In this document: piece by piece, positions 21,201 through 32,100 of the stretch
Position numbering within the stretch: the first letter of the stretch is position 1
How the letters are laid out: the number at the start of each line of letters is the position of its first letter
Source of the DNA: Phlyctochytrium arcticum
Taxonomy: Eukaryota > Chytridiomycota > Chytridiomycetes > Chytridiales > Chytridiaceae
Length of the DNA: 64,000 nucleotides
Direction of reading: 5' to 3'
Assembly (NCBI GenBank): GCA_025602905.1
Contig: JAHLKI010000040.1
Coordinates: 62,001 to 126,000 of the forward strand
Position numbers and translations under genes: made by a program
The notes under the pieces: generated by a model
Databases searched by the model: none
Told to the model about the DNA's origin: nothing
Seen by the model: the letters and a program-made list of their open reading frames with translations, nothing else

Positions 21201-24200
21201 GGAAGGACTAGAGAGAACAGCTAGAGAGCTCGGTTGTTCACTGTCATGACCCTCGCTCCTAGAACTACATATTGGTCAGGGTGTCATCTCGATCTCAATC
21301 TAACGCCAACTCACTTTGAGTTTTGTGGCCCCAGTGTAGCACCCTGGTCGTCGATGCCCCAAGCGCATCCTATGTTCAAGATTCCGCTTACGATCGGAAC
21401 GAAGCGTTGACCGTTCTGCATAGTTTGAATTGTCTGGTGTTCCAATGGGTCGGGATTTCCACTTATTTCGCAAGAAGGTCCGGAAAATTCAATAGCAAGT
21501 GGGTTATACGCAGTACTTGCGATTGTTTCAGTCTTTTTCGGAACCGACAACGGTACTCTCGCGAGTAAGTTTTCCCCAAATTCACTCTGAACAAGAAGTT
21601 ACTGGTATCCGCGAGATGATGTTCTACATCCACAATGTCATACCCTTTCCCAAATCTCAGCTTCAAGGAGTCTTGGAATTTCAGCTATCCTCGCTCCAAA
21701 GCGAACAGCTGCGCAGTCATTTGCTTTCGCAACAACTTTGGGACGAGTCAGAAAACCGCTGCTTTCATAGCACTCAAATGTGCTGAAGCGAACTTCAAAA
21801 TTGCTCATCGGGAGCGCCGTTGCCGATGTACGTGTAATTTCTTTGCGATTGTGAAGGATGCGCAGCGAAAGTCGGGGTGGTTCACTTTCGCGTCGCAGTC
21901 GCTCATTCTGATGCATAGAAGAGAGAATGTGAGCCTTGTGCCTGAGTGTAGGGCCCGATTAATTACCCTTGAGCATTGCTCAGTAGCGGTGATAGCTCCA
22001 ACACGCTGAACTTCGAAAAATAGGATGGGTAGTCCTGGTTGGCGGTGGCTACTATTCAATCTCTACTAACGTCTTCAGCACTGAAGGAAGGGTTCTTTTA
22101 TTAACGCATTTGTTCTTACTCTGTGTATCTTTGTCTGTAACTTTCGCATATCAGCTTTGACATCCACGTTTGGGTTGAGCTTTTGAGACTTCACATCTCC
22201 ATGACGCGACACTCTTCTTTCAGCTTTTGACAGCACAGATGAGCTGCTATCTTCAGTCATTACACTTGCGTGGTGTCTCGACTCAGTACTGTCGTCGTTT
22301 ACTTTTTCCAAGGTTGCGGGCTCAAGAACGACAGATTTGCTCTCAGGTTGAGTCTGATGGTTGACCTCCCGAAGTCGGCGATTGATTTCATCAAGCTCTT
22401 GGTTTTCAGCGACCTCATGGTCAAGTTCGACGCCCAAAAATTGTTTATCCTGGGTTTTAGCGGTTTAATACCGTGCGTGCATCTGAGCAGATAATTGTTG
22501 CGCCAAACCTCGTCTTCATCTGTTTCAACGGATTCTATTCTCAATTGCAGATTGGTGGTAGTGTAGCCATTAACCTCACGAAGATTTTTTACACGCGTCC
22601 ACCCCTGAGCAATTTTATACTGCAAGGTACGATCCGTTTGCGCCTCGGCGTCCTATTTCAAATATTGTTAGCTTTGGAACACAGTGGGGAAGCAAACTCC
22701 TTACGCGCAGCATGCGTGTGACTTGAATATTCTGGAGTAGATATTTTCTTTTTTCAAGCGCACGGACTTCTGCAAGGAACTTTCGTTTCTTCTGCTCCAA
22801 GTGTCGTGTGTGGAAGGCAGGATGGGCCGGATACGCAACTTCCGGGATGCTGATACCATTGGACGGGGCGGCATCCTTCAACATGCTATAGCTATCACGC
22901 GCAGACTATGTATGATTCCTGTTCAGATACAGCGAGCCAAAGGATTCCCTGTACAACATACTTCTAAGCGCTTGCTCAAACAATTCACCACTCCTGTGAC
23001 CCTCCGCTTGTGAAGAGTTTTCACCCAACCTTCGATATCCTGCCCAATCCGCATCTCTTCTGTCATGAGTGGGTGATCTGTTATCTTGAGGCTCCCAACA
23101 TCGAACATCAATAAGTAGGATCCCATCCTAGAATCAGTAATGGGTTCGCTGGTGCCAGGAACGGATTTTGGGCTTCTCCACAGGGCGAAATCATCTTCCG
23201 CGGCCAAAGCGATGCTTAAAAGTTGCACATTGGGAGGGGACTGTGCCATGTGCGAATCGGAGCCAGAGATTGCAGGATGTGTGCGGGCGTCTTTCCAAAG
23301 TAATGATGGTGAAGGACGAATTGGGCGTCGTGATGCGAATGACAGAGGGGCTTTGAGGGACAGCAGCTCATTCGAAGCATTAAGCCAAAGTTTTCCGCTG
23401 TAAGCTTGACCGTGTAAGCGCTTGTCACTATAAGGCCTGAAGATGTTCTCCTACCCTTCAGCTTCAGTCCACCTTAGTCGTTTTTCGATCTTGAGAGCAT
23501 TCCGATGTGCCACCTGACTGGTTGGCAAAACAGCAGCCTGCTCGGTCCCATTGCTTTCATGATTCGGCATGCTCTAGAGTCTGTGATCAGTACCATTTTA
23601 CTTATCATGCATGCCTTAAATCAAATCAAAACCTGACACAGCTGCCTCCAAGTCAGAAGCGACTCGTTGGAGACGTCATCCGGTCGGAAGAGTATCTTTG
23701 CTAACTAATGACAAATTAGGGTGCGGAGAAACGGTGGGGCCAGCCATCTTACTGCTTGCATATTGACTCGGCCAACAGTCTCCCATTTTTGACGAAACAC
23801 GTAGTTGGTTATGCTTTCGCTGTCCGCCTTTACAGTAAGCGCCTCGAAAGCTACAACCAGCCATTCAGTCTCGAACACGGAAGTCTCGGTTTGTAGTACT
23901 AACCTTTCTCTGCCCATATGCCCTCATCATCGATGTCTTCATCCTTTGGGAAAATTGTGACGGTTTTGGTTGCGTCCATCTTGCTTCGGTCGCGTCGTTT
24001 CTTCTTCTTCTTACGATCACCCACTTTGCCTTTCTTGCCCCCTCTTTTCGCGAGATCTGTTGGAATGAAGTGTCCTAGCGAATCCTCAGCTCCAACCTCC
24101 AAATCACTCATTGTGGCGGATCGTTTCGGAAGAGAAGGCGCCCATGATTGTGTGTCCGAGGACCTAGCACGCCGGAACGGCTGCGCCGAGGAAGCATGAG

Positions 24201-24537
24201 AATGACTTCTAGAGTGATGGATTTGCGTAGAATGGCGAAGGCCTTCTTCGATGCTGTGGGTTAGATGCTTCTGTGCTCTATGTAGGGGATCTTGGAATGA
24301 CAGCGAGCGTGAAAGACCCAAGGTGTTGCCCTACATACATGATAATCAGAACGCTGAAAACCAGTTGTTTATACTGACAGGAATATAAGCTTATACCTTT
24401 GTTCTCCGGGACTTGGTTTCCAAATTTTCTGATTTTCGGTCATCAAGTTCATTCAAGGAAAGCACCGAATCCGCATCCAGGGTGTTATGACTACCAGCAC
24501 GGCGAAGGCGGGACCTACTACGAGATCCTCTTCCCAT
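18279..24537 (-). CDS. CC2D2A: CC2D2A, ciliary transition-zone protein
   Basis: Scaffold of the MKS module at the ciliary transition zone. A many-exon gene spanning about 6.3 kb; I place the start at ATG 24537 (MGRGSRSRSRLRRAG) and the stop at 18279. The N-terminus is basic and low-complexity (GDRKKKKKRRDRSK near 23990). A C2 domain is visible around 20000-20400 (LRPYVQVSFQNQTSCTATA, DGFDPLWNDTVTL, IRFDLFDEML). Next come YVSLIPLLPPRSLKKF and a transglutaminase-like domain around 18990-19580 (HAIMLVNYMKWV, RVAWVVTIDPATP, HLWDPISGEIWSPQDIHCPL). The end, SPISMPYTDTATVLSEI...IGIWIWMACLLRAR, matches the animal CC2D2A terminus. No frame break is evident, though not every exon border was fixed. Identity is strong. 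Confidence 0.92.
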
Positions 24538-24803
24538 TCTGAAGTCGTTTCTGGACTGATCAAAGTGTCAGATCTCTACGTCAATAACCCACTTGTCCCA
24601 GAACGGGCCAACTCCCACTATACCGGAGAGCGGCTGGAGCAGAAATAATGTCGGACTTTGGATTACGTAATCACCAGCAGCAGAGCAGCATTCATCTGCC
24701 TGCGAACTCTATAGCGACGCCGTGATATTGACCCGACACACGTAGCAGTGGCTGCGCGATAATCCAGCATTGGCAATCATCGCAAAGGGCGCATCTCATC
24801 GTT
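24538..24803. promoter_or_regulatory. Divergent promoter region CC2D2A / vasohibin
   Basis: These 266 bp separate the two start codons on opposite strands. Near the middle (24661-24672) is a perfect 12-bp palindrome, GATTACGTAATC, whose core TTACGTAA is a known target of fungal bZIP factors (Yap/CREB-like). I see no RFX X-box (GTTGCCATGGCAAC type) and no clear TATA box. Shared regulation of a transition-zone protein and a tubulin-modifying enzyme is an inference from this geometry. Confidence 0.6.
24661..24672. promoter_or_regulatory. 12-bp palindrome GATTACGTAATC, bZIP-type site
   Basis: Perfect inverted repeat, 123 bp from the CC2D2A ATG and 131 bp from the vasohibin ATG. TTACGTAA is a preferred site of Yap1-like bZIP dimers in fungi. 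A role here is untested. Confidence 0.45.
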
Positions 24804-26352
24804 ATGGACTCAGATTTTCCCGATGGATTCACTGTTGAAAAATGGCATGCGATCGTACATACTGCTCACCATCGGATAATGAAGATTGGAGCGATGGAAT
24901 CATTGATTTCTGGGAACGGACTTCATCGGCCAAATGCCGGTATCCGTATGCGGAGCGGCCATTTTGATGCCGCTGCCGATTCTGCGAATGACAGCAAACC
25001 CTCCAGTACTGCAAACGGCAAAGGGCTTAAAGGCCTGGAACTAAGCTATGTAACAGTCAAGCTCTCACCATCTTCTTCAACTTCCGATTTTGGCAATCTT
25101 TCGCAAAGCACAACGCTTACATCCCTAGCTCGTCATCTGTCTGAAGTCGCCGCCACTGCTCCAGGTCTTTCGTCACCTGGCTCTGGCAATGAAGAAAGCG
25201 CTTGTCGACCGCGTAGGAATGTATCGAATCTGGAATCCGCGGCCCACGCGCCCATACCAAAGGTCCCATCCCTCGGTATCGACGTTTCGATATCGGTAAG
25301 ATACCGGTCTGTCCGTATGTATGAAATCTTCCCGGCGACCATGCGTTTCCCTGATAAGTAAGCATAGAAAACTATTTGAATCGGTTGAGCTACAATCACT
25401 TGGGGACACCCTTCTTCCCCATCCGCAAACCGCTCCCTTTTCGATCGCTCATGCGTACTGCTCAACAAATAACGCGCTACGCGTTGCCAATCAAATGCTT
25501 GGAAGCGGCCGTGCTGGGAATGTTGCTTAGCGCTGGCTGGGAAGGTGTTGACCGAATTACCTGCAGCTTCAAGTCGATTGTAGCCGATGAGAGTTCCTCT
25601 GCACCAGTGGGTGAGCAGATTGATGAGGGTACGGGAGAGGGAATCGAGGAAAATTCACAAATTCGCAAGACCGATCTTGCGATTGCCGCCGAGAAACCTC
25701 AGGCTGGTGAAAGTGCTGATACGCCGCGTCCTTCAAATTGCAGTAGCAACAGTGACGATCGCAGGTCCTCAGAAAGTTTGCCTCGCGAGGTCTATCGTCA
25801 TATGGTATTACTTCTTCGTCATGGTGACCGATGGGGAGCTATTGGCCTGTCTCGAAGACCGGATTTGATGGATAAGCCCCTGGCATTTTCGGTATAGTGC
25901 CTTTACACACCAGTGCAGCTGCTGTGACTTATTTCTCATTCGTGAATGCCTTTTTTGTCCGGTAGTCCCTGCAAGACCTCCTCATGGACTACCGAAATGC
26001 CTACTCGCGCAGTAAGTCGGGCAGACACTGACCTTTCCTTCCTGCTGCAACTCACCCTCGTAGACAACCACCGCCTTTTAAAAGCGAAAATAGGTTAGCG
26101 TTGAGCAATTGCGAATCCGTTAGAGGGTACTTTTTGTGCTCAACCTATTTACCAGGCCTTCCCGTTCCTCATGACACGGCCAGCAATGAGCGCATTGTGT
26201 GGAAGGTGTGTGCCAGCCTGCCAAATGCTTGTAGGAAATACTCACATATGCATTAGTATCTGACGGTCACGTTTCCCGCCCGATCACCGGATTTCCTACC
26301 AGATGCCAAGCGCAACATAGAACGCTACATACGAGGACTTCGTGGGGGGTAA
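24804..26352 (+). CDS. VASH: Vasohibin-type tubulinyl-tyrosine carboxypeptidase
   Basis: Cysteine protease that removes the C-terminal tyrosine of alpha-tubulin; animal enzymes need the small partner SVBP. Exons: 24804-25314, 25368-25891, 25966-26011, 26064-26093, 26156-26205, 26257-26352; 418 aa. The family core follows the first intron: VQNYLNRLSYNHLGTPFF, then ALPIKCLEAAVLGMLL with Cys214 (25496-25498), YRHMVLLLRHGDRWGAIGLS with His315 (25799-25801) and Ser332 (25850-25852). His-Ser spacing (17) equals that of human VASH1, but Cys-His spacing is 101 instead of 35 because of a Ser/Glu-rich insertion of about 66 residues (25580-25790). The C-terminus (PVPHDTASNERIVWK) also matches. The N-terminal third is poorly conserved and Ser-rich. 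Catalytic residues are all present. Confidence 0.93.
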
Positions 26353-27621
26353 TTTGGCGTTTAACAGATTACCGCGGGACAACCAAAACTTACTCTTTCT
26401 CGCGCATAGGTTTCGGCCAGATGTTACTAGTGTATGATTGATAGTAAGATTAGGACGGAGACTACTCGTTTCCCTCGTAGTTGTAATTGTGTAGAATTTG
26501 TCCGAATAGAAGTAGATTGAGCCACTATGGCCGGATTGTCTACCATGATGATCAAAACAGCGGTGTTCCCCAGACTTTGTTTTCGTGCCACATAAGATCA
26601 GTCCCATTTTTTCCCACGTGCAGCGCAGCAAGAGACAGTGGTAGCGTGAAATATTATTTTTGCAAAACTTGTCATCTGCTGCTTTCGCGTACTCTGCCAT
26701 TCGACCCAGTTCTGCGTAATGTTCAAGCTTTCAAATGACTTTTATCCTCCCGCAACCAACAACGCGAAGAGCTGCTTGTGGAAAGTTAGACATCGAACCA
26801 TTGACTTCCGGGTCCGCTTGTGCTTAATTTTGGCTTGGTGCATACATGTAGCTTGTTTTCAGAGGCATATACGAGCAATCTGTTCGAGTGTTTTGCGTCA
26901 CGTCTAATCCTTATGAAGTTTGATGACCGTACTGCACTTTATCTTCCTTCCTGAAGTTCCCGCCTGTGTTGGATTAGAAGTAAATGAAACGCCCGGCCAG
27001 TCTCACTCCATTTCGTTATTCATCTCGCATCACAGGAGGTGCGGAAAGTAGAAGTCTGCAGAAGTCTACGAACGCTCTTCATTTACAACTTTGGCAAACC
27101 TATGGTATCCCTGCTAGCGAGATGAACGGTCAGGGTTCTACTATTCTCAAAGCAGCAGCAAACTTGCATCTCTACGTGATGACCATCCAGATCGCTTGCC
27201 CCGTTTTATCCATAATTCAACGACTGGCTCGATTAAGTTGAAAATTTCAGGAGATGCCTGCAAATTCGCATGGCCAAGCACGTTCTAAATACAGCCAATT
27301 TCACAATCGTCCACAATCCAAACTATAACACGCCCAGCAGGAACAAGGCTGTAGTTACTTGCTTTCAGTGTATGTACAGAACACCCGGGATGTCCGGAGT
27401 CTATATGACTATGTATATTGAATGAGCGCGGTGCCGTCCCGGACCCGTCCCTGGAACAATATCATTCATGGAACATGTGTATGTGAGAGATTATTGCATT
27501 TGCGGAATTATACAGATTCAACGTAGTCGTATTGTTATCAACCTCCTACAAGCTCCTCAAATCTGCTGGACATAAACGTGACACGCATGGCACTCTTTTA
27601 AATGATGCGGGCCAGCTCTTT

Positions 27622-27863
27622 GTTTTCTTGTATAATTCTCTGGGATATTGGAGGTGGAAGCTAGATCCTAAGATCCGAGGGTCAATTTAACGATATGAAT
27701 CTGCATCAGAGTGACACTAAATCAACAAACCTTCAACATTGAGATGTCCATACGTTTTCTTGTGCTTCTTCGGGATATTGGCGGTAGAAGCTAGATCCGG
27801 GGTCAATTTCACGATATAAATCTACATCAGATTGATACTCAATCAACATACCTTCAATATTGA
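27622..27863. repeat. Two diverged copies of a ~115-bp direct repeat
   Basis: Copy 1 (27622-27743) and copy 2 (27753-27863) share TTTTCTTGT at the left, GGGATATTGG, GAAGCTAGATCC, GGGTCAATTT, CGATAT, and end in CCTTCAACATTGAG / CCTTCAATATTGAG. Identity is high but copy 1 carries a small insertion after AGATCC. They are nearly adjacent. Function unknown; possibly a decayed tandem repeat or element end. Confidence 0.8.
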
Positions 27864-28002
27864 GTGGTCGATTTTGACTTGATAGTAGCTGGATAGACTG
27901 GTGATTGGGACCTGGGCGTTAGTATCGTAAAAAAACAGGTGATTGGGTAGGGTGTTTTCAATGGATGTCCACATGTGCTCCCCGCGACGATATGCATGGG
28001 CT

Positions 28003-28245
28003 CTGAGGCGACTACGAGGTCCCACAACATACTCCCCCTCGCAAGCGTCCAAGTACTAGCCCGTACGCCGTTGAGGGATCCATGATATGCACCTGAAGAG
28101 CCTCGACCAGGGTGATCTCAGAGGCGACTACGAGGTCCCACAACATACTTCCCCCCGCAAGCGTCCAAGTACTAGCCCGTACGCCTTTGGGGGATCCACC
28201 CTGGAGAGTTTTACATGCGATCTGAGGCGACTCCGGACTACGAGG
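28003..28245. repeat. Direct repeats of an ~80-bp unit, period about 115 bp
   Basis: Copy 1 (28003-28082) and copy 2 (28118-28197) both read GAGGCGACTACGAGGTCCCA, CAACATACT, a C-rich run, GCAAGCGTCCAAGTACTAGC, CCGTACGC and GGATCCA. A partial third copy of the left edge (TGAGGCGACT...ACTACGAGG) lies at about 28222-28245. On the minus strand the motif GAGGGGGAGTA|TGTTG looks like a polypurine tract followed by an LTR start of Copia type, so these may be retroelement end fragments. Confidence 0.75.
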
Positions 28246-28254
28246 AGATAGATT

Positions 28255-28318
28255 GGAAAGAGCTGGGAAAGAGTCGAAGACGCGCTCTCATATAATCAGA
28301 CCAACCCGCTGCGCCACT
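28255..28318 (-). repeat. tRNA-like (SINE or tRNA-pseudogene) segment
   Basis: On the minus strand, starting at 28318, the sequence AGTGGCGCAGCGGGTTGGTC matches the polymerase III A box of tRNA genes, and CTTCGACTC about 24 bp further on resembles a B box. No acceptor stem can be formed with flanking sequence, so it is not a functional tRNA. It sits beside the ~80-bp repeats and could be the head of a tRNA-derived SINE or a primer-related remnant. Confidence 0.4.
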
Positions 28319-29167
28319 AAATGTGGAATGGCTGCGCTGCTGCGCTGCCTGGAAAAGCGTTCATCGGAATTTTCGCCAATACAAGAGTAATGCCCTGCAC
28401 CTGTAAATCTCATCTGGGTAATCGCCTGTAATTCAAATAGGTGACCCACATGAACTTTTCATATGCGGAATACATACCTTGAAGTTGGTTATAACAAGTA
28501 TTTCACAACAACGGAATGCTCGTTTTGCAATCCCATTACAATCCCGTTCACTACTACTAAAAAAACTACAAATGCGAAGCACCAACGACCATGACGGCCA
28601 CGAATCTTACGATGAACTTCGTGATAGCCCAGATCTCCTTGGTCTGCAGAAGAAATACGGCGTCTTGAAGACAACAGGGCCTGCTCGAGTCACTTTTCAA
28701 CATGGCTCCGTCTGCGTGAGCAATGATATCTCAGTTCGGAAGAATCATCTGGCAAGTCGAAACCATCAACAACAAGCGCAGATAACTGGAGATGACTTGG
28801 TGCTTTATTCGATCCGTTAGCGGCTGGTATTTGATCTTGTGTGCCTGTGTCTTGCTTTTGGGCTTTTGGGCTCTTGATCTCGACTCTCGAGTATTTGCAG
28901 TATGTGCAACCAAACTAGTGGTGAATCGCGGAAGATCCATGCGGATTCAACAGAGCTGTATCGCACATTGGGGTATGCCCCACACCGCAAACAAAAAAAA
29001 TGATTTTTGGTTATGCATTCGCATTTCGGAGAAAAAGGAAAAGTGCAAATGAATCTATGTATCTATGACATTCATGTAGTAAATGCTACGTACGTGCTAC
29101 AACTAAGAAAAGAAAACTAATTAGGAAAGATCGGAATGTGTAGGTAGCAGGGTAAGAGGCTAATGTT

Positions 29168-32100
29168 TTAGTGCACGGGAGGTGAAGGTAAGCTTTGTTG
29201 GCGGTTGACGTATGCGGCGGCGCCAGCTCCAGCCGCAGCGGCAACGATCCATACAGACCAGCTGCTCATTAGAGTGAATATACCCCCAACAATGTATATC
29301 ACTCCTCCAATAATCCAATTGAGGATCAGAAAGACTACCAAACTGAGGGCAAGACTAGCGGCACCCAGGCGTTTATGATCCACGTCTTGCAAGTGTGCAC
29401 GCAGGTCGCTGGGGTCCGTTGTATCTGGGAGGTTGGGTTGTTTAGCATAGGGGGCAAGGAATGGGCGGAAGAGGCGAAGTAGAATGGTGAAGGTCAGAAC
29501 TAGAGTCGGGGGGAGTGGCAGTCCGAAAACAGTGATAGGACCAGTTGCGATGAGGGGATTGGTATTGTCGGCACGGGTAAGCATGCTTTTATGAGGTTCG
29601 TTGATTCCAATAACGGGGGTGGAGATGGATTCCGCGATTGGTGCGGGTGATTTTGATTCGATCATGCTTGTCAAAGTTTGCTCTCGATCAGGCGTAAGGC
29701 TGGGTGCCTTGCAGCGTACATCAGGCGACGCTTCCAAGGTGGCTGCAGGGGTGGAATTAACAACAATTTCGGATGACTTTCGAGCCACAGTTATGCTAGC
29801 TGCACGGCGCTTTCCTCCCGTTACAACGATCCGGTTGTTGCTGTCCGTGTCCATGGGTGCTCCACCCAACAAAACGTTGCCAGCTTTGCCACCGCTGGCC
29901 TTCTTGATGGACATTTTCACCTTGATTGTGTCAACACCCTTGCTTTGAATCACGTCGTGTCGAAGATAGAATCTAATGGCTTTCCCATCAGGAGACGCCT
30001 TGACGTGCAGAAGATCCACTGGTGTTCCTCCAGAAATGACAACATTCGCGCCGGTCGAATACATTGTTGGGTGAACACTGACTTCCATCAAACCAGCCAC
30101 GTTACTGAAAACAGAGCCATTCGTAGCGCCGGGGGAGGTCGTGGCCGCTGTTACGACAGCCAAATCAACAACCACTGTAAATTCCAGCGCATATTCTCGT
30201 GATTTATGGTCAAACTGCTCTGAATTCATGTGTACTTTGAAGCCTTCACCGGTATTGCCGACGATCTTGGCGCTAGGTGGGGCCCCAAATGTCGTCAGGT
30301 ACTTGCGAACTTCAGCAACGCACATAGGGGTTTGGAGTGACACCGACTTGACGATTGCACTGGGTATGTTGCCTTTGGGATCGACATTGACAATGTACGT
30401 AACCTGCACACCTCCGCCGCTGCTAGCTGGAAGCTGTTGCAATATCCACCCTGCTACAGTCAGATGAGCGCGCACGCGCTTGGTATCCGTAGGTACTTTC
30501 GGGTCCTCTACACTGGTACCAACGATGTAGGTGGTCCCAGTCTTCCCGTCCAGAAGAGTTACTTGCAAACCGCTGATATCCCTTCCGGATACAGGAAATT
30601 GGCCTTTTTGGAGTGCGTGGAATACCAACTCATTCGCGTTGAGATACTCGACCACTGTACTGTCGTCGAATCGCGCATCCCATATTTTACGGGATCCTGT
30701 GGATCTGATAATAGCGATGATATCGTCAACCGAAAACTCGGCGGGAAAGGTGGAATCTCCTCGAACTACTGGCATAGTGCTACCTTCGTCCATTGTAGAG
30801 ATTTGAACGCCCTGCTGATCCGAATAATGCTTCCACTGGTATTTGGGGTCTCCAACAAGCCCCTTCAAATACTTCAAGGCCTTCACTCCCGATTCTGTAT
30901 GCCGATGCGGAACGTACGCAGACCGCGGAGGAGGTGTTGCCACTTGCGATGGAATTGGGGATGGGGTCTTGGGTGGCTGCTCCGTAACAGGGTCAGATCG
31001 TGGCTTAATTGCTGGAGTGACCTTCACATTTTGCTCGCTTGACAACGAAGCCTCTGCTGCGGGGGCCAAATGAGGCTGGTTGGTGGTGGGAGAGACGTTA
31101 GCCGTGGGTGCTACTTCTCGCGGCAAAATTTCCACATCAGCTGTCAACTCCGCCGGCGGAGAGATTTTTCGGATTGGGGTAACAGACGCCGACCCACTGC
31201 TAATGTTCGGAGGAGATCGCACATAGCTTCCGGTCTTTAGTGCGTTCCCATTGACGATCCATTGATTCACAGCAGGTTTCACTTGCACAATCACATCCAC
31301 CTCGCCTTCTTGAAGGACAGTCAGCCGCAGTACAACACTCTTTGGGGCCTTTACTGCCTCATCCAAGTGGCTAATTTCGAGATCCAATGATTCAACGAGT
31401 AAGATGTCATTGTTGTCCGGAGATGTCACAACTTTTACCCCTGATGCAAAATACTGTCCGGGAAGTGCTATCGCCATCACTTTTCCGCGCACGTCATTCT
31501 TTTTATATTCCAATTGAAATGTGTGGGTTTTTGCGTCGTAGTCTTCTATGCGCAGTCGCGTGGGTGGACCCGGATCGAGTCCTGGAACTTGTCGCACAAT
31601 AAAAGGAGGGAAACTTTTAGTTTCCAAATATTCCAAAACGCGCGCAATACATAGCGGTGTTTGTGTCTGAACCATCTTGATGATAGAGGATGGAACTGAT
31701 CCTTTCACATCGACTTGAACAATGTAGGAAATGAAAAGGCCATCTTCAATCGGCCGTATAATCCATCCTGCGAGGGTGAGGTGAGCCCGCACTCTTTTGG
31801 AGTCCAGAGGGGCAACTTGATCGACTACACTTGTGGAAGCGAAGAATATAGCTCCAGAGGCGCCATCAACTTCATCCGTGTCACTGTTAGCATCAGGGTG
31901 CTTGATAATATTTGTAGTGACAAAATCGCGACCGGATACTGGAAACGTCCCTTTCTGTTGACTGTACGCGAGAGACTCATCGAGATTGTAATTGACCAGT
32001 ACTTTGCCATCCTCGAATCGCGCGTCCCAGAATTTACGAGCCGCTGAGCTGCGAATGACGCTGAGCACCTCTTGGGCCGAGAAATTACCACGAAGGGTCG

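Larger units (their letters stand above)
26353..29167. other. Gene-poor 2.8-kb stretch with degenerate repeats
   Basis: Between the vasohibin stop and the stop of the START-domain gene. No gene can be supported: ATG frames such as 26984-27241 are short and featureless. It holds two direct-repeat families (27622-27863 and 28003-28245) and a tRNA-like segment at about 28255-28318. The left part (26353-27600) shows nothing else. Stop-rich sequence and decayed repeats suggest remnants of mobile elements, but no reverse transcriptase or integrase motif could be read. Confidence 0.6.

Noticed and set aside
26984..27241. 85-codon ATG frame in the gene-poor region
   Set aside because: No domain, no splice continuation and no neighbouring exons; length is within chance for this base composition.
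28255..28318. Functional tRNA gene
   Set aside because: A-box and B-box-like sequences are present, but acceptor and anticodon stems do not form, so only a tRNA-like fragment is reported.
28479..28820. Possible retroelement polyprotein fragment
   Set aside because: 113-codon frame near the repeats, but I could read no reverse transcriptase, integrase or gag zinc-knuckle motif on either strand.
30437..31042. 201-codon plus-strand frame inside the START-domain gene
   Set aside because: Antisense to strongly conserved START coding sequence; Cys/Arg-rich shadow composition.
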